Both the position numbers and the translations under genes were made by a program. From a virus: 53,225 nt of DNA. Where the stretch lies: the IMG/VR virus record IMGVR_UViG_3300047157_000005, positions 1 through 53,225 of that record; one strand, written 5' to 3'. The notes beneath the pieces were generated by a model. The model did not search any database. It worked only from the letters and a program-made list of their open reading frames with translations, and was not told where the DNA came from. Positions within the stretch are counted from its first letter, which is position 1, and each line of letters opens with the position of its first letter. Positions 8,422 through 16,316 of this stretch are shown here, one piece after another.

Positions 8422-8467
8422 AGACCCACTTGGCCAGGTTTCGCACTGCAAAGGTGGGTCTTTTTTT
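8422..8467 (+). terminator. Rho-independent terminator of early operon
   Basis: AGACCCAC (8422-8429) pairs with GTGGGTCT (8454-8461) and runs straight into seven T (8461-8467). The 24-nt loop is long and contains GGCCAGG. The position, 70 nt after the last early gene, fits transcription termination. Confidence 0.8.
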
Positions 8468-8503
8468 ATTGCCTTAGACATCATCAAACTTTATAGTTAT
8501 GCG

Positions 8504-8617
8504 GTAAGGTGGTTAAATGAAATCAGTTATTATCGGGCATGTTAATATCAGATCTCACTTCAGGCATATTCGCTACCAAATGCGCTAACATTAATACGAA
8601 TATAACCGCCACCTTAC
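8504..8617. repeat. Widely spaced inverted repeat between convergent genes
   Basis: GTAAGGTGG at 8504-8512 is the exact reverse complement of CCACCTTAC at 8609-8617, and both arms are followed or preceded by GTTA/TAAC. The 96-nt interior contains a smaller pair around GTTAATAT and ATTAATAC. It lies between the early terminator and the stop of the minus-strand gene at 8622, and may fold as a structured 3' end for that operon. I saw no coding frame of note. Confidence 0.4.
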
Positions 8618-8621
8618 ACGA

Positions 8622-8840
8622 CTATTTTCCTAAATCAATTGGTCTTAGTTTTGGCATGAGAGTGCTAGACGATACCTTATCTGTCTCTATACACTGACCC
8701 ATGCTATCCATATCTTCATATGGTTTGTATGCTTCTGGCAGTGCATTGCCACACTCATACGCAGTTCTATACAAAGTTTTCTTTTGTATCTCTGCCCCAT
8801 CTATTACATATGTCAGGACAAGCATTGTGTAAAATGTCAT
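8622..8840 (-). CDS. Hypothetical protein, 72 aa
   Basis: The last gene of the minus-strand operon, overlapping the DUF6378-like gene by 4 nt (ATGA). The N-terminus is hydrophobic and beta-like (MLVLTYVIDG), with two Cys (ECGNALPEAY, MGQCIETDK). No family recognised. The overlap and operon position support it being real. Confidence 0.55.
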   Translation of the reverse strand: MTFYTMLVLTYVIDGAEIQKKTLYRTAYECGNALPEAYKPYEDMDSMGQCIETDKVSSSTLMPKLRPIDLGK

Positions 8841-9202
8841 AACGCTTCACCATGCTTTTCGAATTTACCATTGGCATCAAGTTTCGGGATTGTAGTTCTT
8901 TTCCGTTTACTTGCAATCTCACCTCCACACGCCATGTAGCCAGCTCCATCCACCCAATTGTCAGGATGTTCTGGATTTGATTTGATTCGTGCAACTTTCA
9001 GGAGGTTCATCATAACGCCTACATCATGTGTCTTTACATCTACACCTAAGTAAGTTGACCAGAAGTCTGCAATCATCTTGAAGTTATCCTCCATGTCGCC
9101 ATGATCAGACGCCCTATCTTTCGTTACATATTTTTTGGCAGTGTCGAGGATGTCACCTCGCGTTGCTTCTTCTATATTTTTGCTCGTAGCCCATTTAGCC
9201 AT
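8837..9202 (-). CDS. DUF6378-like phage protein
   Basis: The 121 residues fit the DUF6378 pattern I know from tailed phages: DILDTAKKYVTKDRASDHGD, then NFKMIADFW, MMNLLKVARIKSNPEHPDNW and VDGAGYMACGGE. The Arg/His/Asp-rich helices resemble all-alpha nucleotide pyrophosphohydrolase-type folds, but no activity is established that I can cite. It sits between the methyltransferase and the last gene of the operon, overlapping both, so a role in nucleotide or DNA metabolism is plausible. Confidence 0.7.
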   Translation of the reverse strand: MAKWATSKNIEEATRGDILDTAKKYVTKDRASDHGDMEDNFKMIADFWSTYLGVDVKTHDVGVMMNLLKVARIKSNPEHPDNWVDGAGYMACGGEIASKRKRTTIPKLDANGKFEKHGEAL

Positions 9203-10328
9203 TTTGTTTTTCCTTTCTTAATGGTGTATCAACAGTTAAATCCATAAACATTCCCAAATTTTCATTAAGACGTTTTTCTGCAATATCAACGTAATCTGGA
9301 TTTAATTCACACAGAATAGCATTTCTATTTAGATTACTTGCAACTTGTGCAGTTGTGCCTGACCCACCAAATGGATCTAAAACTGTGCCACCTTCTGGGC
9401 ATCCTGCCAGAATGCATGGAATAATTAAATCATGTGGATAAGTTGCAAAGTGTGCTTCAGAATAAGGTTTTGTTGTAACAGTCCATACTGACCTTTTGTT
9501 TCTTGTTTCACCTCCAACAGCATTCATATTACCATTAGTTTTGTAAGGAACTCTGCTACTTCCTTTTTGATCTTCTATGTTTTGCTTCAAACGATTTTTA
9601 GAAGACTCTGTACTATTTTCTTTAATAGCCTCATTATCAAAGTAATAATTCTTAGACTTGCTGAGTAGAAATATATATTCGTGAGACTTAGTGCATCTAT
9701 CTTTAACACTTTCAGGCATGGGATTAGGTTTATTCCAGATAATATCCTGACGCAAATACCAACCATCTGCTTGCAGTGCGAAAGCTACACGCCAAGGTAT
9801 ACCTATCAAGTCTTTAGATTTAAGACCATCTAGTTTATTGCCTCTAGCAGTTGAAAATTCTGGCAAATCCTGTTTTGTTTTTGATACAGTTTGTTTTGGA
9901 TATTTGCCATCTGATCTGTAGTTGTAATAAGTATCACCAAGGTTTAGCCAGACTGTTCCATCGTCACGCAGAACACGTTTAACTTCACGAAATAACTTTA
10001 CCAAGTTTTCGACAAACTTTTCTGGTGTTTCTTCTAAACCAAGTTGCTCATCTTTTCTAACAGCCCCACAATCTGGACATTCAGACCTATAAATTGAATT
10101 ACCAACGGCATTGTCTTGCCCATACATTTCTTTGTGACCTGTAATACAATTGTTACCTATTTTTGATTTACCTTTATGTGTGCAGTTTGGATCACCACCA
10201 ATCCACTCACCAGTTCCGTAATCCCTTAGACCCCAGTAAGGTGGTGAAGTCACACAAGTATTTACAGACTTTTCTTTCAGAGAAGACAAAGTTTCCAAAC
10301 AATTTCCTTTTAGTATTTTAATGGACAT
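9195..10328 (-). CDS. DNA methyltransferase, beta class (N6-A or N4-C)
   Basis: A site-specific DNA amino-methyltransferase using S-adenosylmethionine. The catalytic motif TSPPYWGLRDYG (residues 27-38) comes first and the SAM-binding motif DPFGGSGTT (about 318-326) last, the beta-class order. Between residues 40 and 98 an inserted Cys-rich segment (CTHKG, then CPDCGA) looks like a zinc ribbon, also seen in phage relatives. No restriction endonuclease is adjacent, so it is an orphan enzyme that may protect phage DNA or mark it for regulation. The order of motifs is seen; the target base is not predictable. Confidence 0.9.
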   Translation of the reverse strand: MSIKILKGNCLETLSSLKEKSVNTCVTSPPYWGLRDYGTGEWIGGDPNCTHKGKSKIGNNCITGHKEMYGQDNAVGNSIYRSECPDCGAVRKDEQLGLEETPEKFVENLVKLFREVKRVLRDDGTVWLNLGDTYYNYRSDGKYPKQTVSKTKQDLPEFSTARGNKLDGLKSKDLIGIPWRVAFALQADGWYLRQDIIWNKPNPMPESVKDRCTKSHEYIFLLSKSKNYYFDNEAIKENSTESSKNRLKQNIEDQKGSSRVPYKTNGNMNAVGGETRNKRSVWTVTTKPYSEAHFATYPHDLIIPCILAGCPEGGTVLDPFGGSGTTAQVASNLNRNAILCELNPDYVDIAEKRLNENLGMFMDLTVDTPLRKEKQNG

Positions 10329-10341
10329 ATTAATTTCTTTC

Positions 10342-12639
10342 TTAATTTATTGGTGGTGAGAAGTAAGCAAACCTTGGCCTACCCTTTGCACCTTCGTTTT
10401 GATTTCTACACTCAATACCTCTGTCAGTTTGCAGTGCATCAAGAATGTCAGCGCGTCTGCGCCTATCCATATTTGCAAAAGAAGATACACTTCTGGCTAA
10501 CTCACGTTCAGTTAAGCCAGTTAACCCAGCCTTTTCTATTCGTGCGTAAACTGCCTTACATGCCGCTTCAAATGGTCCTTCTGACATATTAGACCTGAAC
10601 ATCTCGATAGTTTGGATTGCATAGTGATCTACATAATCGATAGACCATTGCATTGCATCTGAACCTATTTCGTCCTGACCCATTGACCGAGCGATAATCA
10701 AAGACAAACGCATGGCAATCTCACGGCTACGATTGTACATAGCCTCCAGACCTGTACCTGTTTCCTTCTTAATTGCATTAACCAATCTCTGCTCGTACTC
10801 ACGCAGAAGATTTTCAGCTTCTTGAGTAAATGCAACTTCTAGTGGATGTGGTGGCATGTCATGACTGTTGCCAGTATCTAAGTCACCTTCATTTGCATTG
10901 GCATGATCCTTTGCCCAAGTAGCAAGTCGATCAGATATTGTTGACCTACGTTTCTTCTGGGACATCTGCACACCAATTTCAGACTTCACAATTATAAAAC
11001 GATTGAGCAATCCAGATGCAACATCACCTCCACCAATAGCTTGCATAAACTCTGATGGTGTAGACATTCCAACTAATGTGAGAGACGGACGCTTCACAAC
11101 CTTCTCCAACTTCTCTGCGTCTGCCGATTTCATTGTATTGGTTGCGTAACCTTGTTGCCTTAAAGTTCCGTCTTGGCGTCCAAAGCATTCCATGATTGCA
11201 GTTATTGCGTCAGCTTTATGTTGCATACCCTTTGCAGATGCCGCCTTTAACTGTCGCCCAAGTTCGTCAATTACAGATACATGCGTTGGCTTTTTAGTTA
11301 GCGTAGATAAAACACCCGCACTCGAAGTATAGCCAGCAGGCCCTATTAATTCATCTAGCCCAGACTGCTCAAGTAATTCCTCGATGACAGTTTTCGTGTG
11401 TTCCTTACCAGATCCTGTCTCACCAATATTTAAGAAGTATAAGCTAGAGAAGTTTCTCTGATCAGTAACCCACCGACGACCCATTGCAACTGAACCAAAT
11501 GCAATTGCACATTGCACAGCAAATTGAGGTTGGGGTTTGATTGCAGATACAGTGTAGTAATTTACAACATCCTGAAGAACGCCAGGCACACTTAGTAAAT
11601 GTTCAGGTATTTCACCTAGTGGTGTGTCTACTTCTTTTGATTTTGTAGACATAATATTCTTGGCGACTCTTGCGCCATGCTCGATTGCTTCCTTGTCTAA
11701 ATCATACTCTTCGTCTTGCGTCACGTTTAATATTTGAGCGGCTTCTTTGACCGCCTTCTGGACGTTACCCATGTGTTCGAACTGTAGCCACAATTCAAAT
11801 GCATCAAATGTATGTGCATTATCAAATGGATCAGATGCGTGGTGGCTGTAGGCTCTGCCATCATCAAATAATTTTACACCAGCTAATCCTGACGTGCTGT
11901 TGGGAGATAAATATCTACCCTTGGACGTTGGCTTGTATCCATACTGAACCATCAAAGTGTGCATGTCATGTGCATCATTGAATGCATCTATCACTGAAGT
12001 GCTATCACTTTTAGGTCTTGGCTTTCGTGTTGGCTGAAACTCTGCCTTCTTTTTCCAAGGGCATATGTCCTGAAGCTGTGGACGAAACTTATCCCACTCA
12101 CGCCACAATGTTAAAATTTGTGGTGGTAGTTCTGGGATGCCATCGAAGATTGATCTCCCTGCCCATTCATATGGACGACCTGTATCTGGATGGATACTTG
12201 GAGGAAGTACATCCTGAACAGAGCCTGCGCGCAATTCAAATACCACTTCGGTCTTGCGTGGATCTCCCTCGACAGGCCACGATATCTTGTGCGTGATTAA
12301 ATCAGGTGGAGCTTTAAAGATCAACTTACCACGATTTTCACGTCCGATAATCTGTGGTGCAGATTGCATCAACTCAGAAAAATCTATTCCCAGATGTTCA
12401 AAAATTATTTTTGTATGCTCGACATTATCTATGTCGATAGCACAAGTTCCAGATGCACCATGCAGTAATCCTACATTGTGATTTGGGTTCTGCTCATAAT
12501 ATAGTCTAGCCTGATCTGGATCGGACAATGCCTTCTCTGGTTGTTGCCAACCAAATCTCGTTGGCCCTTTGGAGCCAGCGGGGATTGTTACCAGATACCA
12601 ACTCAGCTTTGAACAGTAATCTTCTATCTGAAAGCTCAT
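10342..12639 (-). CDS. Bifunctional primase-polymerase/DUF3987-type helicase
   Basis: The central replication protein, 765 residues. The N-terminal prim-pol domain carries the metal-binding D69-x-D71 (AIDIDN) and H150 (PPSIHPDTGRPYEW). A linking domain (242-272, RYLSPNSTSGLAGVKLFDDG, then AYSHH) is typical of phage primases. The C-terminal ATPase has Walker A GETGSGK (406-412) and Walker B VSVIDE (454-459), followed by a helical/winged end (GLTELERELARSVSSFA-like). It should make primers and unwind DNA at the fork. It overlaps the upstream HTH gene by ATGA. No DNA polymerase lies nearby. Confidence 0.88.
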   Translation of the reverse strand: MSFQIEDYCSKLSWYLVTIPAGSKGPTRFGWQQPEKALSDPDQARLYYEQNPNHNVGLLHGASGTCAIDIDNVEHTKIIFEHLGIDFSELMQSAPQIIGRENRGKLIFKAPPDLITHKISWPVEGDPRKTEVVFELRAGSVQDVLPPSIHPDTGRPYEWAGRSIFDGIPELPPQILTLWREWDKFRPQLQDICPWKKKAEFQPTRKPRPKSDSTSVIDAFNDAHDMHTLMVQYGYKPTSKGRYLSPNSTSGLAGVKLFDDGRAYSHHASDPFDNAHTFDAFELWLQFEHMGNVQKAVKEAAQILNVTQDEEYDLDKEAIEHGARVAKNIMSTKSKEVDTPLGEIPEHLLSVPGVLQDVVNYYTVSAIKPQPQFAVQCAIAFGSVAMGRRWVTDQRNFSSLYFLNIGETGSGKEHTKTVIEELLEQSGLDELIGPAGYTSSAGVLSTLTKKPTHVSVIDELGRQLKAASAKGMQHKADAITAIMECFGRQDGTLRQQGYATNTMKSADAEKLEKVVKRPSLTLVGMSTPSEFMQAIGGGDVASGLLNRFIIVKSEIGVQMSQKKRRSTISDRLATWAKDHANANEGDLDTGNSHDMPPHPLEVAFTQEAENLLREYEQRLVNAIKKETGTGLEAMYNRSREIAMRLSLIIARSMGQDEIGSDAMQWSIDYVDHYAIQTIEMFRSNMSEGPFEAACKAVYARIEKAGLTGLTERELARSVSSFANMDRRRRADILDALQTDRGIECRNQNEGAKGRPRFAYFSPPIN

Positions 12640-12821
12640 GCTGATTCGGTCAGATATTGGCTAAGTTTCTTCCAAGTTGTTAAACTGATGTGGTCAACGC
12701 CATCTCCTGATGCGATCCCCTTTACAGTTGGGTGAGATAGCCCACATTTCTCAGCGACAACAGTTAAACGTCTATCTTGCAACGCCTCTCGTATGTCGTC
12801 CAGTGGTAGTAGTGTTTGCAT
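12636..12821 (-). CDS. Small HTH regulator (Cro/repressor-like)
   Basis: The start at 12821 (ATG preceded by AAAAAGGAT) is preferred over in-frame ATGs further upstream that fall inside the divergent promoter region. The 61-residue protein contains one helix-turn-helix: LTVVAEKCGLSHPTVKGIAS (residues about 19-38), then a C-terminal helix (TWKKLSQYLTES). It heads the replication operon and is divergent from the recombination operon, the classical place for an autoregulating switch protein. It could bind the inverted repeat at 12847-12864 or the 7-3-7 palindromes elsewhere; both are inference. Confidence 0.7.
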   Translation of the reverse strand: MQTLLPLDDIREALQDRRLTVVAEKCGLSHPTVKGIASGDGVDHISLTTWKKLSQYLTESA

Positions 12822-12846
12822 TATTTTGATCCTTTTTTGCATTATT

Positions 12847-12887
12847 TGTAAAAACATCTTTACATAGTGAAAATCTTTCTGTAAACA
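12847..12887 (+). promoter_or_regulatory. Divergent promoter with TGTAAA-N6-TTTACA operator
   Basis: A perfect 6-bp inverted repeat, TGTAAA (12847-12852) and TTTACA (12859-12864). Its right arm doubles as a -35 box for a plus-strand promoter: TTTACA, 17 bp, TAAACA (12882-12887). Another TGTAAA occurs at 12880-12885. It sits between the HTH gene and the recombination operon. Confidence 0.5.
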
Positions 12888-12933
12888 AGATTCTGTAGAG
12901 AATGAGTGAAAAAAAGAAAGAAAGGAAATTGCC

Positions 12934-13311
12934 ATGAGCAATATCGATGGACTTGCCTCCCAGTGGCTAGAAGTAAAGGCGTTAGAAAAACAGATTATCG
13001 CACAGCGTCATGCGATAGAAGAGCAAATCACAGAGGCACTAGATGCCAAAGATGAAGGCTCAATATCCCACAAATTATCAGAGCATAAAGTTACGTTATC
13101 ACAGCCTGTGTCTCGTAAGGTTGATGCTATTGCGTGGGATAAAGTTAAAGATAAAATCCCAAGTAACCTACACCCAGTAAAGGTAAGCGTATCTGCGGAT
13201 GCCGCTGGTTGTAGATATTTAGCGGAAAAAGAACCGCGCCTATGGTCGAAAATTGCCAAGGCATTCACAACTAAATCTGGAAAAATTGGTGTTAAAGTAG
13301 AGGCTCTGTAA
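12934..13311 (+). CDS. Replication-operon protein, 125 aa (coiled coil N-terminus)
   Basis: First gene of the plus-strand recombination operon, with GAAAGGAAA upstream. A helical N-terminus (residues 5-35, EVKALEKQIIAQRHAIEEQI) is followed by a small basic domain (RKVDAIAWDKVKDKIP) and a Lys-rich end. I recall proteins of this layout next to Sak4-type ATPases in phages, of undetermined function. The stop overlaps the next ATG by one base. Confidence 0.7.
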   Translation: MSNIDGLASQWLEVKALEKQIIAQRHAIEEQITEALDAKDEGSISHKLSEHKVTLSQPVSRKVDAIAWDKVKDKIPSNLHPVKVSVSADAAGCRYLAEKEPRLWSKIAKAFTTKSGKIGVKVEAL

Positions 13312-13487
13312 TGGAGCTTACTGCCAATGAATTGGTCATGCTATCCGAAGCGTTGAAGTCTGTGACGTTTATGGATGGCCTGACCAAAAGCCCAGAGCAG
13401 ATCAGATTGGAACGTAAACTGTCACGTTGGTCTGATCATGAAAATCTATTTTTTGTAGAAGGAGAAAATAATGGAAGAAATAAATAA
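13311..13487 (+). CDS. Hypothetical small protein, 58 aa
   Basis: Starts inside the previous stop (TAATG) and reads 58 codons to TAA at 13485. It is an acidic/basic helical protein (MELTANELVMLSEALKSVTF). Coupling and lack of a gap support it as real. It overlaps the next mini-gene by 17 nt. No function can be assigned. Confidence 0.6.
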   Translation: MELTANELVMLSEALKSVTFMDGLTKSPEQIRLERKLSRWSDHENLFFVEGENNGRNK

Positions 13488-13557
13488 AATATTAGACGAG
13501 GTATTTGCCTCTGTCTTTAAAGAGAAATGGGAGGATAGAGAATATAAATGGCTATAA
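13471..13557 (+). CDS. Micro-protein, 28 aa
   Basis: The ATG at 13471 has an excellent ribosome site (GAAGGAG, 6-7 nt). It encodes an amphipathic acidic peptide (MEEINKILDEVFASVFKEKW) and overlaps both neighbours (17 nt upstream, 10 nt downstream). It may be a genuine micro-protein or a leader that couples translation to the Sak4-like gene. Confidence 0.5.
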   Translation: MEEINKILDEVFASVFKEKWEDREYKWL

Positions 13558-14303
13558 ATTTAAAATCACTATCTAAGCCATCAGGTCAGCGACCAATAAT
13601 CGCCACCTTATTTGGTGAAGGCGGAATGGGTAAAACTACTCTAGCCGCTATGTTCCCAAAGCCAGTCTTTATCAGAACTGAAGATGGAACTGCATCACTT
13701 ATGGGTAATAAGGAAGTTAGTCTGTTCCCATTGGCAACATCATCAAATGATGTCTTAGATGCAATTGAAGCTCTAGCCACTGACAAGCATGAGTTTAAGA
13801 CATTGGTTATCGATAGCATTACGCAATTGGCAACAATGATCGAAAGCGAAATTGTAGCGGCTGATCCTAAAGCTAAATCTATAAACCAAGCGGGGGGCGG
13901 ATATGGAGCAGGGTATGGAACTGCATCTGAGAAGCACCGCCAGATCAGAGAGTGGGCAGGATCTCTTGCCTATGAAACTGGAATGAATGTGGTCTTCATT
14001 GGACATGCCGACACTGAGACGTTGGACTTGCCTGATCTAGATCCATACGCAAGGTACTGCGTGAGGATGCATAAGAAGAGCATTCCACATTACACTGATA
14101 ATGTTGACCTAGTTGGATTAATCCGACTGAAGACATTTACTCGCGGAGATGGCGATAAGAAGCGCGCCATTTCTACTGGTGAACGTGAGATACTGTGCTT
14201 TCCACAGGCATCATCAGTCACCAAAAATCGGTTCAACATTACTGAACCACTGCCATTTACATTTGATGGCGGCAATCCATTTTCACAATTTGTAGCAGAG
14301 TAG
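13548..14303 (+). CDS. Sak4-like RecA-fold ATPase
   Basis: A single-domain RecA-like ATPase of the phage AAA_24/Sak4 group, which promotes annealing or strand exchange in phage recombination. Walker A is GEGGMGKT (residues 23-30) and Walker B TLVIDSIT (85-92). RTEDGT (43-48) and the conserved VVFIGHAD segment follow the family pattern. At 251 residues it has the usual family length and lacks the extra domains of RecA. It is followed by a DUF669 protein, its usual partner. Confidence 0.88.
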   Translation: MAINLKSLSKPSGQRPIIATLFGEGGMGKTTLAAMFPKPVFIRTEDGTASLMGNKEVSLFPLATSSNDVLDAIEALATDKHEFKTLVIDSITQLATMIESEIVAADPKAKSINQAGGGYGAGYGTASEKHRQIREWAGSLAYETGMNVVFIGHADTETLDLPDLDPYARYCVRMHKKSIPHYTDNVDLVGLIRLKTFTRGDGDKKRAISTGEREILCFPQASSVTKNRFNITEPLPFTFDGGNPFSQFVAE

Positions 14304-14313
14304 GAGAACTCAC

Positions 14314-14775
14314 ATGGACTTAAACGGATTTAACGCATTGGAAATTGAGCCAACAACAACTAACGAACCAATCCCAGCAGATTGGTACAAGGCTGTAATT
14401 TCTAACACCGAGCAGAAGGCAACCAAAGCTGGAACTGGCTCATACCTAGAACTCACAATTGACGTGATCGAAGGATCATATCAAGGCAGAAAAATTTGGG
14501 ATCGACTAAACTTACAGAACCCAAACCAAACTGCGGTTGAGATTGCACAACGTAATCTATCGAGCATTTGTCGTGCGATTGGTGTGAACAACCCAAAGGA
14601 TAGTGCTGAGTTATGTGACAAGCCACTGATGGTTAAAGTTGCAGTTAGAGCGGCTGATGGTCAATATGATGCCACTAACGAAGTTAAGGGTTATGACGCG
14701 GCAGGTGGAGCTACGGCTACTGCATCACCTGTAGTTGCAACTGCGAGTGCATCTACACCACCTTGGAAGAAGTAA
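14314..14775 (+). CDS. DUF669 protein, probable ssDNA-binding partner of Sak4
   Basis: The 153 residues match the DUF669 pattern: IPADWYKAVISNTEQKATKA, then YLELTIDVIEGSYQGRKIWD and RLNLQNPNQTAVEIAQRNLS. The fold is beta-rich with an OB-like order, and a low-complexity Ala/Thr linker leads to the end PPWKK. The family is regularly paired with Sak4 ATPases and proposed to bind single-stranded DNA. AGGAGA lies 8 nt before the ATG. Unlike canonical SSB, the tail is basic rather than acidic. Confidence 0.82.
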   Translation: MDLNGFNALEIEPTTTNEPIPADWYKAVISNTEQKATKAGTGSYLELTIDVIEGSYQGRKIWDRLNLQNPNQTAVEIAQRNLSSICRAIGVNNPKDSAELCDKPLMVKVAVRAADGQYDATNEVKGYDAAGGATATASPVVATASASTPPWKK

Positions 14776-14788
14776 CGTCTACCTCTGG

Positions 14789-14809
14789 ATCGGCTCCGTG
14801 TGAGCCGAT
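14789..14809 (+). terminator. Intercistronic hairpin (attenuator-like)
   Basis: ATCGGCTC (14789-14796) and GAGCCGAT (14802-14809) make a perfect 8-bp stem with a 5-nt loop. Only three T follow, so it is a weak terminator or a processing/stability element that tunes expression of the downstream nuclease gene. Confidence 0.55.
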
Positions 14810-14832
14810 TTACTAGATAGATGGAGAAGCCA

Positions 14833-15774
14833 ATGAACCTTGAACAATACATGACGCCAGAAACAGTTCGCCTCATTTACGAGAAATATCAACAGAAACG
14901 AAAGAATGAGCATCGACCTCACTTGGGTGGATCTCAAATTGGCAATGAATGTAGTCGCGCACTTTGGTATCAGTTTAGACACGCATGGACGCCAGACTTC
15001 TCTGGGAGAATACTTCGATTGTTTGAAACAGGTGATCGTGAAGAAGATCGTGTTGTATCTAACCTAAGAGATATCGGTGTAGAGATTTGGGAAGTAGACC
15101 CAGAAACTGGCAAGCAAGTTAGATTTACAGAATGTGGTGGTCACTTCGCATTGTCTCTGGATGGCGTAGGTCTTGGTTTTCCTGAAAGCAGTAAGCCACA
15201 CACACTTGAATTTAAAACAATGAACACCAGAAGTTTTAAAGATATCGAGAAGAAGGGATTGCAGAAAAGCAAGCCTATCTATTGGGCGCAATGCCAGATT
15301 GGTATGCACTTAGCTGAATTAGAGAACTGCTACTTCTTTGCAGTTTGTAAGGAGACTGACGCTATTTATGCAGAACGTCTAAAGCTAGATAAGTCTGAGG
15401 CCATGCAACTTATAGAGAAGGCAAATAAAATTATATTTGCAGAGACGCCACCATCCAAATTAAGTGAGGATGCAAGTTTTTGGCAATGCAAGTTCTGTCC
15501 GTATTGGGCAGTATGTCATGGATGCAAAATACCAGAAGTTAGCTGTAGAACGTGTAGCCATGTGACCCCAGAGAAAGATGGGACTTGGAGTTGCGCCAAA
15601 GGAAAGCCCACAGTTACTTGTGATGAACATCTATACATCCCACAAATCATGCCAAAAGATTTGGTGGTGCATGATGCTGGTGATGACTTTGTTGAATACC
15701 AAGATCAAGACACTGGTGAGATCATTAAGAACAAGGAGAACAGCCAAGCTATCTTTGATGGTAGGATGGTGTAA
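14833..15774 (+). CDS. Cas4/RecB-like PD-(D/E)XK exonuclease with Fe-S type cysteines
   Basis: Start at 14833: GGAG lies 6 nt upstream, while the ATG at 14821 contains that GGAG and has no site of its own. The nuclease core shows D110 (LSLDGVG) and E126-x-K128 (LEFKTM). Cys40 (IGNECSR) plus C219, C222 and C228 (WQCKFCPYWAVC) match the four cysteines that hold an iron-sulfur cluster in Cas4 and AddB. A second Cys cluster follows (CRTCSHV, then CAKGKP). At 313 residues this is a typical phage recombination exonuclease that would supply ends to the Sak4/DUF669 pair. Its stop overlaps the next start by one base. Confidence 0.85.
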   Translation: MNLEQYMTPETVRLIYEKYQQKRKNEHRPHLGGSQIGNECSRALWYQFRHAWTPDFSGRILRLFETGDREEDRVVSNLRDIGVEIWEVDPETGKQVRFTECGGHFALSLDGVGLGFPESSKPHTLEFKTMNTRSFKDIEKKGLQKSKPIYWAQCQIGMHLAELENCYFFAVCKETDAIYAERLKLDKSEAMQLIEKANKIIFAETPPSKLSEDASFWQCKFCPYWAVCHGCKIPEVSCRTCSHVTPEKDGTWSCAKGKPTVTCDEHLYIPQIMPKDLVVHDAGDDFVEYQDQDTGEIIKNKENSQAIFDGRMV

Positions 15775-16286
15775 TGGTTTTAAATGTAAGATTGACTAGA
15801 TCAGAAATGTCAGAAGTAAAACAAGCGGCGGCTTTACGTTGGCAATTGGCAAGGGCAAGCGGTGTTGTAAATCAACGCAAAGATATTAGATCAGATGCTG
15901 ATATTGATCTTCTAGGTTTAAAGGCTGAAATGGCAGTCGCAAAAGCCTTACAGCTTCCATATAGGGCATCTGACCTTGGCATAGATAGTGGTGCTGATAT
16001 GTGGTCTGAAGACGTAAGTATTGACGTGAAGGCAACGTATCATAAATCAGGCAAGCTATTATTTAAATCCTTAGATTCGTTTGTCGCTGAATACGCAATA
16101 TTAGTTACCATATCTGATGATGAAGATGTGATGCGTATTGTTGGAGGTATGGGTAGAGATAGATTTAAATTAGAAGCAGTAGAGACAGACTTGGGTAGGG
16201 GTATATGTTGGGTTGCACCTCAAGACATATTAACACCCATAGAAGGCGTTTGGCTTGCATTAACTCAGTGGAGGTTGTGCAGATGA
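15774..16286 (+). CDS. PD-(D/E)XK nuclease-like protein
   Basis: The 170 residues have the order E (GLKAEMAVAKAL), then D (DLGIDSGADM), then D-x-K (SIDVKATYH), the small restriction/resolvase-type PD-(D/E)XK core. The protein is probably a structure-specific endonuclease, for example for branched DNA. It is coupled by TAATG to the Cas4-like gene. The catalytic pattern is seen; the substrate is inference. Confidence 0.7.
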   Translation: MVLNVRLTRSEMSEVKQAAALRWQLARASGVVNQRKDIRSDADIDLLGLKAEMAVAKALQLPYRASDLGIDSGADMWSEDVSIDVKATYHKSGKLLFKSLDSFVAEYAILVTISDDEDVMRIVGGMGRDRFKLEAVETDLGRGICWVAPQDILTPIEGVWLALTQWRLCR

Positions 16287-16316
16287 CCTTTAAGTTATCT
16301 TTGATGGCAGAATGAA

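Noticed and set aside
8422-8467. tRNA gene near 8.4 kb
   Set aside because: GGTTTCGCACTGC resembles a T-arm, but the flanking arms form a terminator hairpin and no D-arm or anticodon stem could be built. No convincing tRNA was found in the window.
14833-15774. True CRISPR-associated Cas4
   Set aside because: It sits with Sak4, DUF669 and helicase genes; phage exonucleases of this fold carry the same Cys/DEK pattern.
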